Shown here: in pieces, positions 22,941-30,551 of the stretch
Position numbering within the stretch: the stretch's first letter is position 1
How the letters are laid out: every line of letters begins with the position of its first letter
From: CAVQUE01 sp046290435
GTDB lineage: Bacteria > Actinomycetota > Acidimicrobiia > Acidimicrobiales > UBA8592
NCBI GenBank assembly: GCA_046290435.1
Contig: JBKAGO010000010.1
Coordinates: 1 to 37,801, forward strand
Direction of reading: 5' to 3'
Length of the DNA: 37,801 nucleotides
Notes under the pieces: generated by a model
Told to the model about the DNA's origin: nothing
The model's input: only the letters and a program-made list of their open reading frames with translations
The model's database searches: none
Translations under genes and position numbers: made by a program

Positions 22941-22969
22941 TTGGCTGGCGACTGCGGGGGGCATACGCT
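22941..22969 (+). promoter_or_regulatory. Promoter of the phoH operon
   Basis: A -35-like TTGGCT (22941-22946) and a -10-like TACGCT (22964-22969) are separated by exactly 17 bases. The ATG of phoH follows 10 bases after the -10 box, so the message should have a leader of only a few bases or none. Confidence 0.5.
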
Positions 22970-22979
22970 TGGCCCACAC

Positions 22980-23960
22980 ATGCAGGACACCACGATCAGG
23001 ATCAGCGTCCCGGGCAATCATCTGATGCCCGGGCTTCTCGGTTCCCACGACGAGCACCTCAAGGTCATCGAGACTGCTTTTCCGGGAGTCGACATCTTCG
23101 TCCGCGGCAACGAGATCAGCGTCGCGGGCCCCGGTGCGGCCGAGGTCGCCGCACTCTTCGACGAGTTGGTGCTGCTGCTCGAGCGCGGCCATCTCATCGA
23201 CGAGGCCTCGCTCGGGCGTTCGATCGACATGATCATCGCCAACGAGCGCCCGTCCGACGTGCTGACCACCGAGGTGGTCCGGGCCCGCGGCCGTGTCATC
23301 CGGCCCAAGTCCGCCGGTCAGAAGCGCTACGTCGACGCCATCGCGGCCAACGTCATCACCTTCGGCATCGGCCCCGCCGGAACGGGCAAGAGCTGGCTCG
23401 CGGTGGCCATGGCGGTGCAGGCCCTGCAACGCAAGGACGTCAGCCGCATCATCTTGACCCGACCCGCGGTCGAGGCCGGCGAACGCCTCGGGTTCCTGCC
23501 CGGCGACCTCATGGCCAAGGTCGACCCCTACCTGCGACCCCTCTACGACGCCCTTCACGACCTCGTCGACGACGATGCCGTCGAGCGGATGCTCGAACGC
23601 CACACCGTCGAGGTCGCGCCGCTGGCGTTCATGCGGGGCCGGACGCTCAACGACAGCTTCATCATCCTCGACGAGGCCCAGAACACCACGCCCGAGCAGA
23701 TGAAGATGTTCCTCACCCGCATCGGCTTCGGATCGAAGGTCGTCGTCACCGGCGATCTCACCCAGGTCGACGTCGCGGGCGGTCGCAGCGGACTGGGTGC
23801 GCTCGAACGCACCCTCGAGGGCATCGACGGCATCGAGTTCGTGCACCTCGGCAGCCGCGACGTCGTGCGGCACCGCATCGTGCAGGACATCGTCGACGCC
23901 TACGGGCGCGTCGATGCCGCCAAGGCCCTCGCGAGCCCGGTCGATGGCACCGACACCTGA
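22980..23960 (+). CDS. PhoH-family ATPase (PhoH-like P-loop protein)
   Basis: The 326-residue protein has an N-terminal small domain (about 1-95: a KH-like HLKVIETAFPGVDIFVRGNEISVAG) and a PhoH NTPase domain. Walker A is GPAGTGKSWLA (131-141), then LTRPAVEAGERLGFLPGDLMAKVDPYLRPLYDAL, the signature stretch of PhoH. Walker B is SFIILDEAQNTTPEQMKMFLTR, and sensor elements are VVTGDLTQVD. PhoH proteins are predicted RNA-acting ATPases or helicases. The order phoH, ybeY, corC-like, era is a widespread bacterial arrangement linked to ribosome maturation. The start is fixed by the promoter spacing and by family length; earlier in-frame starts would run through the divergent gene. It overlaps ybeY by 17 bases. 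Confidence 0.93.
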   Translation: MQDTTIRISVPGNHLMPGLLGSHDEHLKVIETAFPGVDIFVRGNEISVAGPGAAEVAALFDELVLLLERGHLIDEASLGRSIDMIIANERPSDVLTTEVVRARGRVIRPKSAGQKRYVDAIAANVITFGIGPAGTGKSWLAVAMAVQALQRKDVSRIILTRPAVEAGERLGFLPGDLMAKVDPYLRPLYDALHDLVDDDAVERMLERHTVEVAPLAFMRGRTLNDSFIILDEAQNTTPEQMKMFLTRIGFGSKVVVTGDLTQVDVAGGRSGLGALERTLEGIDGIEFVHLGSRDVVRHRIVQDIVDAYGRVDAAKALASPVDGTDT

Positions 23961-24417
23961 CGCATTGATCGTCACGGCCGAGATCGCCGTGGACGATGCC
24001 GAGGACCCAGGCGGCGACGTCGACCACGAACGCTGGCGTCTGCTCGCGGAGCAGGCGCTGCGTACCGAGGGCGTCACCGGTGGCGAGTTGCACCTGGTGT
24101 TCGTCGACGAGGCCACGATGGCCGAACTGAACGAGACCCACATGGGCGTCGAGGGCCCGACCGACGTGTTGGCGTTCCCCCTCGACGAGCCCTCGGAATC
24201 GGTGCCTGCGGGACCGGTCCTGCTCGGCGACGTCGTCGTCTGCGCGCCGGTCGCAGCCCGCAACGCACCGGGGCGTGTCGATGACGAGCTCGCCCTGCTG
24301 GTCGTCCACGGGGTCTTGCACGTGCTCGGCCACGACCATGTCGACGACGACGAGACCAGACTGATGCGCGAACGAGAACAGGCGCTGCTGGCAGCGCACC
24401 ACAGCCCATGTCCGTGA
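23944..24417 (+). CDS. ybeY: rRNA maturation endoribonuclease YbeY
   Basis: The 157-residue protein contains the zinc site HGVLHVLGHDH (122-132), the family's HGxLHxxGxDH motif. It also has the strand TDVLAFPL (73-80) and the usual pair ELHLVFVDEATMAELNETH. YbeY acts in 16S rRNA 3'-end processing and ribosome quality control. Its ATG lies inside the phoH end (17-base overlap). An acidic insertion near the N-terminus (VDDAEDPGGDVDHER) is slightly longer than usual but harmless to the fold. Confidence 0.93.
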   Translation: MAPTPDALIVTAEIAVDDAEDPGGDVDHERWRLLAEQALRTEGVTGGELHLVFVDEATMAELNETHMGVEGPTDVLAFPLDEPSESVPAGPVLLGDVVVCAPVAARNAPGRVDDELALLVVHGVLHVLGHDHVDDDETRLMREREQALLAAHHSPCP

Positions 24418-24427
24418 CGGTGGTGCC

Positions 24428-25699
24428 GTGACCGGCGGCGAGATCGTGGCGACCATCGCCGTGGTGGTGATGATCGCGCTGGCGGCGCTGCTCGCCGCGG
24501 CCGAGACAGCCATCACCCGGGTCAGCACGGCCCGTGCCGAGGCGCTGGTCGAGGAAGGCCGCCGGGGCGCCAAGGTGTTGCGAACGCTCATCGACCAGCG
24601 CGAGCGGGTGCTCAACCCGCTGTTGTTGGTGGTGCTCGGCTGTCAGCTGGGTGCCGCGACCATCGTCGCGGTGCTGGTCGATCGCCGGTGGGGCACCGAG
24701 GCGCTGGTGGGCGTGTTCGCCTTCCAGTTGCTGTTCGTGTACGTGGTCGCCGAAGCCGTTCCGAAGAGCTGGAGCCTGGCCCATCCCGACCGCAGCGCGA
24801 CGGCCATCGCGCCGGTGGCCCGGCTGGTGTCGTCGATCGCGCCGCTGCGGTGGATCGCCAACGGCGTGGTCCGGATCTTCGGAGCGAGCACCACCGAAGA
24901 CCCCCACGGCGACGTCGCGGAAGAAGAGCTGTTGGCCCTGGCGGAGGAGGCCGCGGCCAGCGAGGCCATCGACGAAGACGAACGACGGCTGATCGAACAC
25001 ATCATCACCTTCGGCGACACCGTCGTGAAAGAGGTCATGGTGCCGCGCCCGGACATGGTCGCGCTCGACACCGACTGCCTGGTCCGGTCCGCCATCGAGA
25101 TCGTCATCCTCAACGGCTACAGCCGGGTGCCGGTCTACTCCGAGAGCATCGACGACATCGTCGGCATCGTGCACTCGAAGGACCTCCTTCGAGCGGGCCA
25201 GGACGAACGCACCGGCGAGCTCGTCACCTCGTTGATGCGCGAGCCGCGTTTCGTTCCGGAGTCCAAACGCATCGCCGAGCTCCTGCGCGAGATGCAGGGA
25301 GAGAAGTTCCACATGGCAATCGTCATCGACGAGTACGGCGGGACCGCCGGGCTCGTAACCCTCGAGGACCTGATCGAGGAGGTCGTCGGCGAGATCGTCG
25401 ACGAGTTCGACGTCGAACAGCCCATGATCGAACAAGTCGACGGTGTGCGCCTGCGGGTCAACGGCCGGGTGCCCCTCGACGATCTCGGGGAATTGTTGGG
25501 CCGCGAGTTGCCCGAAGGGGACTGGAGCACGGTGGGTGGGCTCATCTTCAACTCGCTCGGTCACGTGCCCGCAGTGGGCGAGATCTGCGAGGTCGACGGG
25601 CACCGCTTCCTGGTCGAACGGGTGCAGGGACGCCGTATCGCCCGGGTGATGGTGACGCCTGCGCCGATCCTTCACGCCGACGAGGTCGAGGTCTCGTGA
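24428..25699 (+). CDS. CNNM/CorC-HlyC family membrane protein with CBS pair
   Basis: The 423-residue protein has the DUF21/CNNM membrane domain (about 1-145; helices VATIAVVVMIALAALLAAAETAI, LLLVVLGCQLGAATIVAVLV and FAFQLLFVYVVAEAVPK). Two CBS motifs follow (VMVPRPDMVALDTDC ... YSRVPVYSESIDDIVGIVHSKDLL, and the second ending AIVIDEYGGTAGLVTLEDLIEEVVGEI). A CorC/HlyC C-terminal domain (VNGRVPLDDLGELLGRELP) completes it. Relatives act in magnesium or cobalt efflux and homeostasis. The GTG at 24428 comes 10 bases after the ybeY stop. The last four bases overlap the era start (GTGA). Confidence 0.9.
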   Translation: MTGGEIVATIAVVVMIALAALLAAAETAITRVSTARAEALVEEGRRGAKVLRTLIDQRERVLNPLLLVVLGCQLGAATIVAVLVDRRWGTEALVGVFAFQLLFVYVVAEAVPKSWSLAHPDRSATAIAPVARLVSSIAPLRWIANGVVRIFGASTTEDPHGDVAEEELLALAEEAAASEAIDEDERRLIEHIITFGDTVVKEVMVPRPDMVALDTDCLVRSAIEIVILNGYSRVPVYSESIDDIVGIVHSKDLLRAGQDERTGELVTSLMREPRFVPESKRIAELLREMQGEKFHMAIVIDEYGGTAGLVTLEDLIEEVVGEIVDEFDVEQPMIEQVDGVRLRVNGRVPLDDLGELLGRELPEGDWSTVGGLIFNSLGHVPAVGEICEVDGHRFLVERVQGRRIARVMVTPAPILHADEVEVS

Positions 25700-26724
25700 C
25701 GGCCGAGGACGAAGCTGCCGAGGACCCGTCCGCCGAGGAGCTCCTCGAGGAGACCGACGACCACGAGGACGAAGGTGCCGACGACGACTTCGACGACGAC
25801 GACTTCGACGACGACGAGTTCGACTTCGACTCGCTGCCCGCCGACGCCCAGGTCACGTTCGACCTCGCGTCGATGGATCACGGCGGTCACCGATCCGGCT
25901 TCGTGACCATCGTCGGACGGCCGAACGTGGGCAAGTCGACGCTGCTCAACGCAATCTGCGGCGAGAAGGTCGCGATCACCTCCGACAAGCCCCAGACCAC
26001 CCGCCACCAGATCCGCGGCGTCGTCACCCGCCCCGACGCCCAGATCGTGTTCGTCGACACCCCCGGCATCCACAAGCCACGCACCAAGCTCGGCGAGCGC
26101 CTCAACGCGACCGCCGCGGCGGGCTGGAGCGACGTCGACGTCATCTGCCTGGTACTCGACGCCACCGGACCGGTCGGCCCCGGCGACCGCTTCGTCGCTT
26201 CGCAGCTGCCGAAGGACGCCATCGTGGTCCTGAACAAGTGCGACATCGCCAAGCGCGACCAGATCGTCGACCAGCTCGCGAAGGCCGGCGATTTCGACTT
26301 CGCCGCGTACTTCCCGATCTCCGCGCGCACGGGCAAGGGCGTCGCCGATCTCGTCGAGCACATCGTCGGCCTGCTGCCCGAAGGCCCGCGGTACTACCCC
26401 GACGCCGAGGTCCGCGAGATGCCCGAGCCGCAGTGGGTCGCGGAGCTCGTCCGCGAACAGCTGCTGCGCATCACCCGCGAGGAGCTGCCGCATTCGATCG
26501 CCACCAGGGTGACCGAATGGGAATGGCCCCGGATCCGGGTCGAGATCCTCGTCGAGCGCGACTCCCAGAAGGGCATCGTGATCGGGCGCAAGGGCGAGGT
26601 CCTGAAGAAGGTCGGCATCGCGGTCCGCGAGCAGCTGCCCGAGGGCACCTTCATCGAGTTGCAGGTCAGCGTCGAGAAAGACTGGCAGCGCCGCCCCGAC
26701 GCCATCGAGCGTCTGGGTTACTGA
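25696..26724 (+). CDS. era: GTPase Era with an acidic N-terminal extension
   Basis: The 342-residue GTPase binds 16S rRNA and assists 30S assembly. G1 is GRPNVGKST (74-82), the switch-I region is QTTRHQIRG, G3 is DTPG (121-124), G4 is NKCD (180-183) and G5 is SAR. A C-terminal KH domain has the GRKG loop (VIGRKGEVLKKVGIAVREQL). Era is usually about 300 residues. Here about 66 residues precede the G domain, and residues 11-47 are almost entirely Asp, Glu and Phe (DDDFDDDDFDDDEFDFD). The GTG at 25696 overlaps the CorC-like stop. A later start would remove the acidic tail, but no Met lies between 1 and 60, and the coupling favours the long form. Confidence 0.92.
   Translation: MTAEDEAAEDPSAEELLEETDDHEDEGADDDFDDDDFDDDEFDFDSLPADAQVTFDLASMDHGGHRSGFVTIVGRPNVGKSTLLNAICGEKVAITSDKPQTTRHQIRGVVTRPDAQIVFVDTPGIHKPRTKLGERLNATAAAGWSDVDVICLVLDATGPVGPGDRFVASQLPKDAIVVLNKCDIAKRDQIVDQLAKAGDFDFAAYFPISARTGKGVADLVEHIVGLLPEGPRYYPDAEVREMPEPQWVAELVREQLLRITREELPHSIATRVTEWEWPRIRVEILVERDSQKGIVIGRKGEVLKKVGIAVREQLPEGTFIELQVSVEKDWQRRPDAIERLGY
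25786..25815 (+). repeat. Tandem 15-bp duplication in the acidic part of era
   Basis: GACTTCGACGACGAC at 25786-25800 is repeated exactly at 25801-25815 and then followed by a partial third unit (GAGTTCGACTTCGAC). It encodes repeated Asp-Phe-Asp-Asp-Asp. It is flanked by further GAC runs, so the tract probably grew by replication slippage and may vary in length between strains. Confidence 0.7.
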
Positions 26725-26785
26725 CACCTCGGTCCGTCGCAGCATCGGGTCCCGGTACCGCCGCGCCCGGGCGTGCCCTACCCGC

Positions 26786-26791
26786 TACGTT
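26786..26791 (+). promoter_or_regulatory. Possible -10 box (TACGTT) upstream of the transporter leader ORF
   Basis: TACGTT lies 54 bases before the leader ORF start, which would give a transcript leader of roughly 45-50 bases. No matching -35 box is evident. The call rests on the hexamer and its position only. Confidence 0.25.
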
Positions 26792-26845
26792 GGCTCGGCC
26801 ACGGCCGACCGGTCGCGGCGGAACCAACACCGACAGGAGAACCCG

Positions 26846-26893
26846 ATGCTGTATCACCACGGGTCGTCGGCGCAACGGAGGTTGTGCTCATGA
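26846..26893 (+). CDS. 15-residue leader peptide ORF overlapping the transporter lipoprotein start
   Basis: ATG at 26846 is preceded by AGGAGA (26835-26840) with 5 bases of spacing, the strongest ribosome site of this region. The peptide MLYHHGSSAQRRLCS ends with a TGA that overlaps the ATG of the next gene (ATGA at 26890-26893). The ribosome site of that next gene (CGGAGG, 26876-26881) lies inside the leader, in its Arg-Arg codons. Short actinobacterial leader peptides with Arg-Arg and a Cys near the end are known upstream of sulfur-related genes, where ribosome progress at the Cys codon sets downstream expression. The resemblance is suggestive. That it regulates this operon is inference. 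Confidence 0.55.
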   Translation: MLYHHGSSAQRRLCS

Positions 26894-27882
26894 GGACCAA
26901 GAACCGCTCCGGCGTGACCGGAGACCAGGCAAGCGAGTCCCTGCCGGCGACTCGAGCCCCACGCCGGATCTCGGCGCGGCTGTTGCTGGCAACCATCGCC
27001 CTCGCCTCGCTCGCCCTCGTGGCAGCGGCATGTGGCGGCGACGACGGCGACGACGCCGCCTCCGGCGGCACGCTGCGTATCGCGGCCATTCCCGATCAGG
27101 AACCCGAACGCCTCGCCCGCACCTACGGTCTGGTGTCGGCGTATCTGTCCGAGGCGCTCGACGTCGAGGTCGAGTATGTCCCGGTCACCGACTATCCGGC
27201 ATCGGTCAGCCTCTTCCGCACCGGCGACCTCGACCTCGTCTGGTATGGCGCGGTCACCGGCGTCCAGGCCCGACTCGGTACTCCCGGCGCGCTGGTGCTC
27301 GCGCAACGCGACATCGACGCCGAGTTCCGCTCGGTGTTCGTCGCCAACACCGACGCCGGCATCGAGCCCTTCGACGACGTGGCCGGCCTGTCGGCGTTGG
27401 CCGGCACCCGCTTCACCTTCGGGAGCGAGACCTCGACCTCGAGCCGGATGATGCCGCAGTTCTTCCTCGACCAGGCCGGTGTCGCACTGGAGGACTTCGA
27501 CGGCGACGTCGGCTTCGCGGGGTCCCACGACGCTGTGCTCGCCGCGGTGGAGTCGGGCTCGTTCGAGACCGGCACCCTGGCCGAAGCCGTGTGGTACTCC
27601 CGCGTCGAGGAGGGCGCGGTGGACACCGACCGAGTCGAGCTGATCTTCACCACCCCGACCTACGGCAACTACCACTGGCTGTTGCAGCCCCAGACCCTGG
27701 AGCGCTACGGCGACGATTTCGAGGACCGGGTGCGCGACGCCATCTTGGCCCTGTCGCCTGACGACCCCGAACACGCGGAGATCCTCGAGCTGTTCGAGGC
27801 CGAGCAGTTCATCCCGGCCGATGCATCGCTGTACGAGACCACCGAGGTGATCGGACGCGAACTCGGTGTCATCACCGACTGA
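26890..27882 (+). CDS. PhnD-like/putative selenate-type ABC transporter substrate-binding lipoprotein
   Basis: The 330-residue precursor has a long basic N-terminus, a hydrophobic stretch (about 29-47) and the lipobox LVAAAC with lipid-attachment Cys48. The mature protein follows the PhnD-like oxyanion-binding fold. The opening TLRIAAIPDQEPERLARTYG is followed by VEYVPVTDYPASVSLFRTGDLDLVWYG, FTFGSETSTSSRMMPQFFL (the Ser/Thr-rich anion loop), FAGSHDAVLAAVESG, and the end motif SPDDPEHAEILELFEAEQFIP. This last part matches the subfamily annotated as putative selenate (TIGR04553-like) binding proteins more closely than classical phosphonate PhnD. The real ligand is untested; phosphonate, phosphite or a sulfur/selenium oxyanion are all possible. 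CGGAGG 8 bases upstream and the leader ORF overlap support the ATG at 26890. Confidence 0.85.
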   Translation: MRTKNRSGVTGDQASESLPATRAPRRISARLLLATIALASLALVAAACGGDDGDDAASGGTLRIAAIPDQEPERLARTYGLVSAYLSEALDVEVEYVPVTDYPASVSLFRTGDLDLVWYGAVTGVQARLGTPGALVLAQRDIDAEFRSVFVANTDAGIEPFDDVAGLSALAGTRFTFGSETSTSSRMMPQFFLDQAGVALEDFDGDVGFAGSHDAVLAAVESGSFETGTLAEAVWYSRVEEGAVDTDRVELIFTTPTYGNYHWLLQPQTLERYGDDFEDRVRDAILALSPDDPEHAEILELFEAEQFIPADASLYETTEVIGRELGVITD

Positions 27883-28660
27883 CGATCCGGCTCCGCTCGA
27901 GCTCGATCGGGTCAGCCTGCGTTACGCGACCGACCGGCGCGCTGCGTCGGGCTCGCCGGCCCTCGACGACGTGTCATTGCGCGTCGGGGCCGGCGAGCGG
28001 GTCGCGGTCGTCGGCCCGAGTGGGGCGGGCAAGTCGACCGTGTTGGCGCTGGCCAACACGTCCCTTGCCCCGACGTCGGGTTCGGTTCGGGTCTTCGGCC
28101 AGGATCCGGTCTCGCTCGGCCCCGGCGAGTTGCGGGCGCTGCGGGTCCGGGTGGGCACGATCCACCAGCAGCTGCACCTGGCCGGTCCGTTGCGTGTCGT
28201 GCACAACGTCAACGCCGGCCATCTGGGGCGCTGGTCGCCCTGGCGCGCCTGGCGGTCGCTGCTGCGCCCGTTGGGTGTGGACGATGCGCGTGCTGCGCTG
28301 GACTCGCTCGGTATCGCCGACAAGCTGTGGGAACGCACCGACAACCTCTCCGGCGGTGAACGTCAGCGGGTGGCCATCGCACGGGTGCTCGTGCAGAACG
28401 CCGAGCTCGTGCTGGCCGACGAGCCGATCTCTGCGCTCGACCCCACCCGCGGTCGGGAGGTCCTCGACGCGCTCTGCGGCGTGGCCGCCCAGGGCGGTCG
28501 GAGCCTGCTGGTCAGCCTGCACGCCTTCGATCTGGCGATGGAGTATTTCGATCGTGTGATCGGCCTGCGTGCGGGGCGGGTCGTGTTCGATCGGCCACCT
28601 GCCGACATCGGCGCCGACGACGCCGCGGCGCTGTACCGGATCGATCAGGCCCCGCGATGA
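27866..28660 (+). CDS. Oxyanion ABC transporter ATP-binding protein (PhnC-like)
   Basis: The 264-residue ATPase has Walker A GPSGAGKST (50-58), the Q-loop around HQQ (100-102), signature LSGGERQ (161-167), Walker B LVLADEP (181-187) and the switch His in LVSLHAFD. The segment ALANTSLAPTSGSVRVFGQDP and the IHQQLHL region are of PhnC type. The GTG at 27866 overlaps the binding-protein gene by 17 bases, and the gene is coupled to the permease by an ATGA overlap. It has a weak ribosome site, so translation is probably coupled to the upstream gene. Confidence 0.88.
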   Translation: MSSPTDDPAPLELDRVSLRYATDRRAASGSPALDDVSLRVGAGERVAVVGPSGAGKSTVLALANTSLAPTSGSVRVFGQDPVSLGPGELRALRVRVGTIHQQLHLAGPLRVVHNVNAGHLGRWSPWRAWRSLLRPLGVDDARAALDSLGIADKLWERTDNLSGGERQRVAIARVLVQNAELVLADEPISALDPTRGREVLDALCGVAAQGGRSLLVSLHAFDLAMEYFDRVIGLRAGRVVFDRPPADIGADDAAALYRIDQAPR

Positions 28661-30324
28661 GCGAGTCGGGCTCGGTCACGTCGCTGCTCGATCGAGAGGT
28701 TCGCCACGAGCGCCGACGCGAGCGAGATGGCGGTTCGGCGTCGACGAGTCGCCGGCGGGGACCCGGCTGGAACCCGCGTCGAGCCTGGGCGATCGTGGTG
28801 GGCCTGGCCATCGCGTGGGCGCTGTGGAGCGCCGAAGCGGGTCCCGGGTCGTTCAACAGCCGCGGCTGGCCGCTGGTGCAGGACTTCGCGGCCGCTGCGG
28901 TGTCGCCGGATCTGTCGGGCGACTTCTTGTCCGTGGTCGCCGATGCCGTGGCGGTCACCGTTGCGTACGCCGTCGCAGGGACGGCGCTGTCGGTCGTGAT
29001 CGGTGTCATCGGCGGGGTCCTCACGTCCGAGACCTGGTGGCGGCGCGACCCCCAGCATCGCCGTGGCCCCGGCATCGGCAAGGGGTGGTGGATCGCCCGC
29101 ACGATCGCCGCGGTGCCCCGCGGCATCCACGAGGCGATCTGGGCCCTGTTCCTGTTGCAGATCCTGGGTCGCGACCCGATGGTGGCCGTGCTGGCCATCG
29201 GCATCCCGTTCGGGGCGATCACCGCAAAGGTCGTCGCCGAGTTCATCGATGACGCGGCCCGTGCCCCCTACGACGCGCTGCGTGCCGCCGGTGCCGGTCG
29301 GGCGAGCGCCATGGCGTACGCGCTGGTGCCGCTCGTCGGCTCCGACGTTCTGTCCTACGGCTTCTACCGGCTCGAGTGCTCGCTGCGTTCGGCGGTGGTG
29401 CTCGGCATGATCGGTGCCGGTGGCCTCGGCTTCCAGCTCGCCCTGAGCTTCCAGACGCTGCGGTACGAGGAGATCTGGACACTGGTCTACGCGCTCGTGG
29501 CGCTGTCGGCGGTGGTCGATCGGTGGAGTGCCACCGTGCGGAGCCGACCCACGATGCGCCGACGCCGCACCAGCCTCATCGTCGCCCTGGCCGGTACGGC
29601 CTGGGCGGCGTGGTACCTGGATTTGCGGCCCCAGACCGTGCTGTCGGAGCGCACCCGTTCGCTCGCCGGCGACGTCGTCGCGTCGGCGTGGCCGCCCCGG
29701 CTCCCGAACGGGGGTTGGTCGACGTTGTGGACGGCCACGGTCGACACGATCGTCATCTCGATCATCGCCATCGCCGTGGCCACCGCGCTCGCCTGGCCCC
29801 TGTCGTTCCTCGCCGCCCGAAGCCCCGACGACCGACCTGTCCGCATGGCGGTGGGGGTGATGGCCCGGTTCGTCCTGTTGGTGACCCGTTCGGTTCCCCC
29901 GCCGGTTTGGGCGCTGATCGTCGTGTTCGTGGTGTTCCCCGGTCCGCTGGCCGGGGGCCTGGCGTTGGGCGTCTACACCTTCGGGGTGCTCGGCCGCCTC
30001 GACGCCGAGGTGATCGAGAACGCCGATCCCGCGCCGGGCCGGATCCTGCGGATGCTCGGCGCGTCGCGGGTCGGCGCGTTCGGCTACGGGACCGTGCCGG
30101 TGGTGGCCCCCCGCTTCGTGGCGCTGTCGCTGTACCGCTGGGAGGTGGCGATGCGCGAGACGGTCATCGTCGGCCTGGTCGGCGCCGGCGGTCTCGGCCG
30201 GATCCTGTCGCAGCAGAACGCCGCCTTCGATCGGGCCGGCATGGTGACCACGGTGCTGGCGCTGGTGGTGCTGGCGCTGGCCGTGGATCTGCTCAGCGCC
30301 CGCATGCGCGCCGACCTCCGCTGA
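28657..30324 (+). CDS. Fused tandem PhnE-like ABC permease (two permease domains in one chain)
   Basis: The 555-residue protein contains two copies of the binding-protein-dependent permease domain, each usually a separate PhnE subunit of about 260-290 residues. Copy 1 (about 90-290) has the EAA-type loop EFIDDAARAPYDALRAAGAGR (195-215) and RSAVVLGMIGAGGLGFQL (244-261). Copy 2 (about 355-548) has EVIENADPAPGRILRMLGASR (451-471) and RETVIVGLVGAGGLGRIL (500-517). A basic cytoplasmic start (1-43) and a first helix (44-60) precede copy 1. The fusion supplies both halves of the membrane channel. The ATG overlaps the ATPase stop. It is the last transporter gene; the 227 bases that follow (30325-30551) hold no gene I can support. 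Confidence 0.87.
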   Translation: MSESGSVTSLLDREVRHERRRERDGGSASTSRRRGPGWNPRRAWAIVVGLAIAWALWSAEAGPGSFNSRGWPLVQDFAAAAVSPDLSGDFLSVVADAVAVTVAYAVAGTALSVVIGVIGGVLTSETWWRRDPQHRRGPGIGKGWWIARTIAAVPRGIHEAIWALFLLQILGRDPMVAVLAIGIPFGAITAKVVAEFIDDAARAPYDALRAAGAGRASAMAYALVPLVGSDVLSYGFYRLECSLRSAVVLGMIGAGGLGFQLALSFQTLRYEEIWTLVYALVALSAVVDRWSATVRSRPTMRRRRTSLIVALAGTAWAAWYLDLRPQTVLSERTRSLAGDVVASAWPPRLPNGGWSTLWTATVDTIVISIIAIAVATALAWPLSFLAARSPDDRPVRMAVGVMARFVLLVTRSVPPPVWALIVVFVVFPGPLAGGLALGVYTFGVLGRLDAEVIENADPAPGRILRMLGASRVGAFGYGTVPVVAPRFVALSLYRWEVAMRETVIVGLVGAGGLGRILSQQNAAFDRAGMVTTVLALVVLALAVDLLSARMRADLR

Positions 30325-30551
30325 GCCCAGCAAGCCGGGTAGGGCGCTTGTTGGCGAATGGGTCCTCATCAACGCTTCGCTTCGCGCCTGCTCGTACATT
30401 GCAATTGTGTTACAGCTGGGAAGCACCCCCCTCCTGCGGGTGAGTACTGGGTGGGGACCGCATTCCCGGCGATCGCCCAGTCGAGCTAGCACTCGGCACG
30501 AACCATATAGACTGAAAACGCAAGAAGACGCACCACAAGGTTCAGAAAGCT

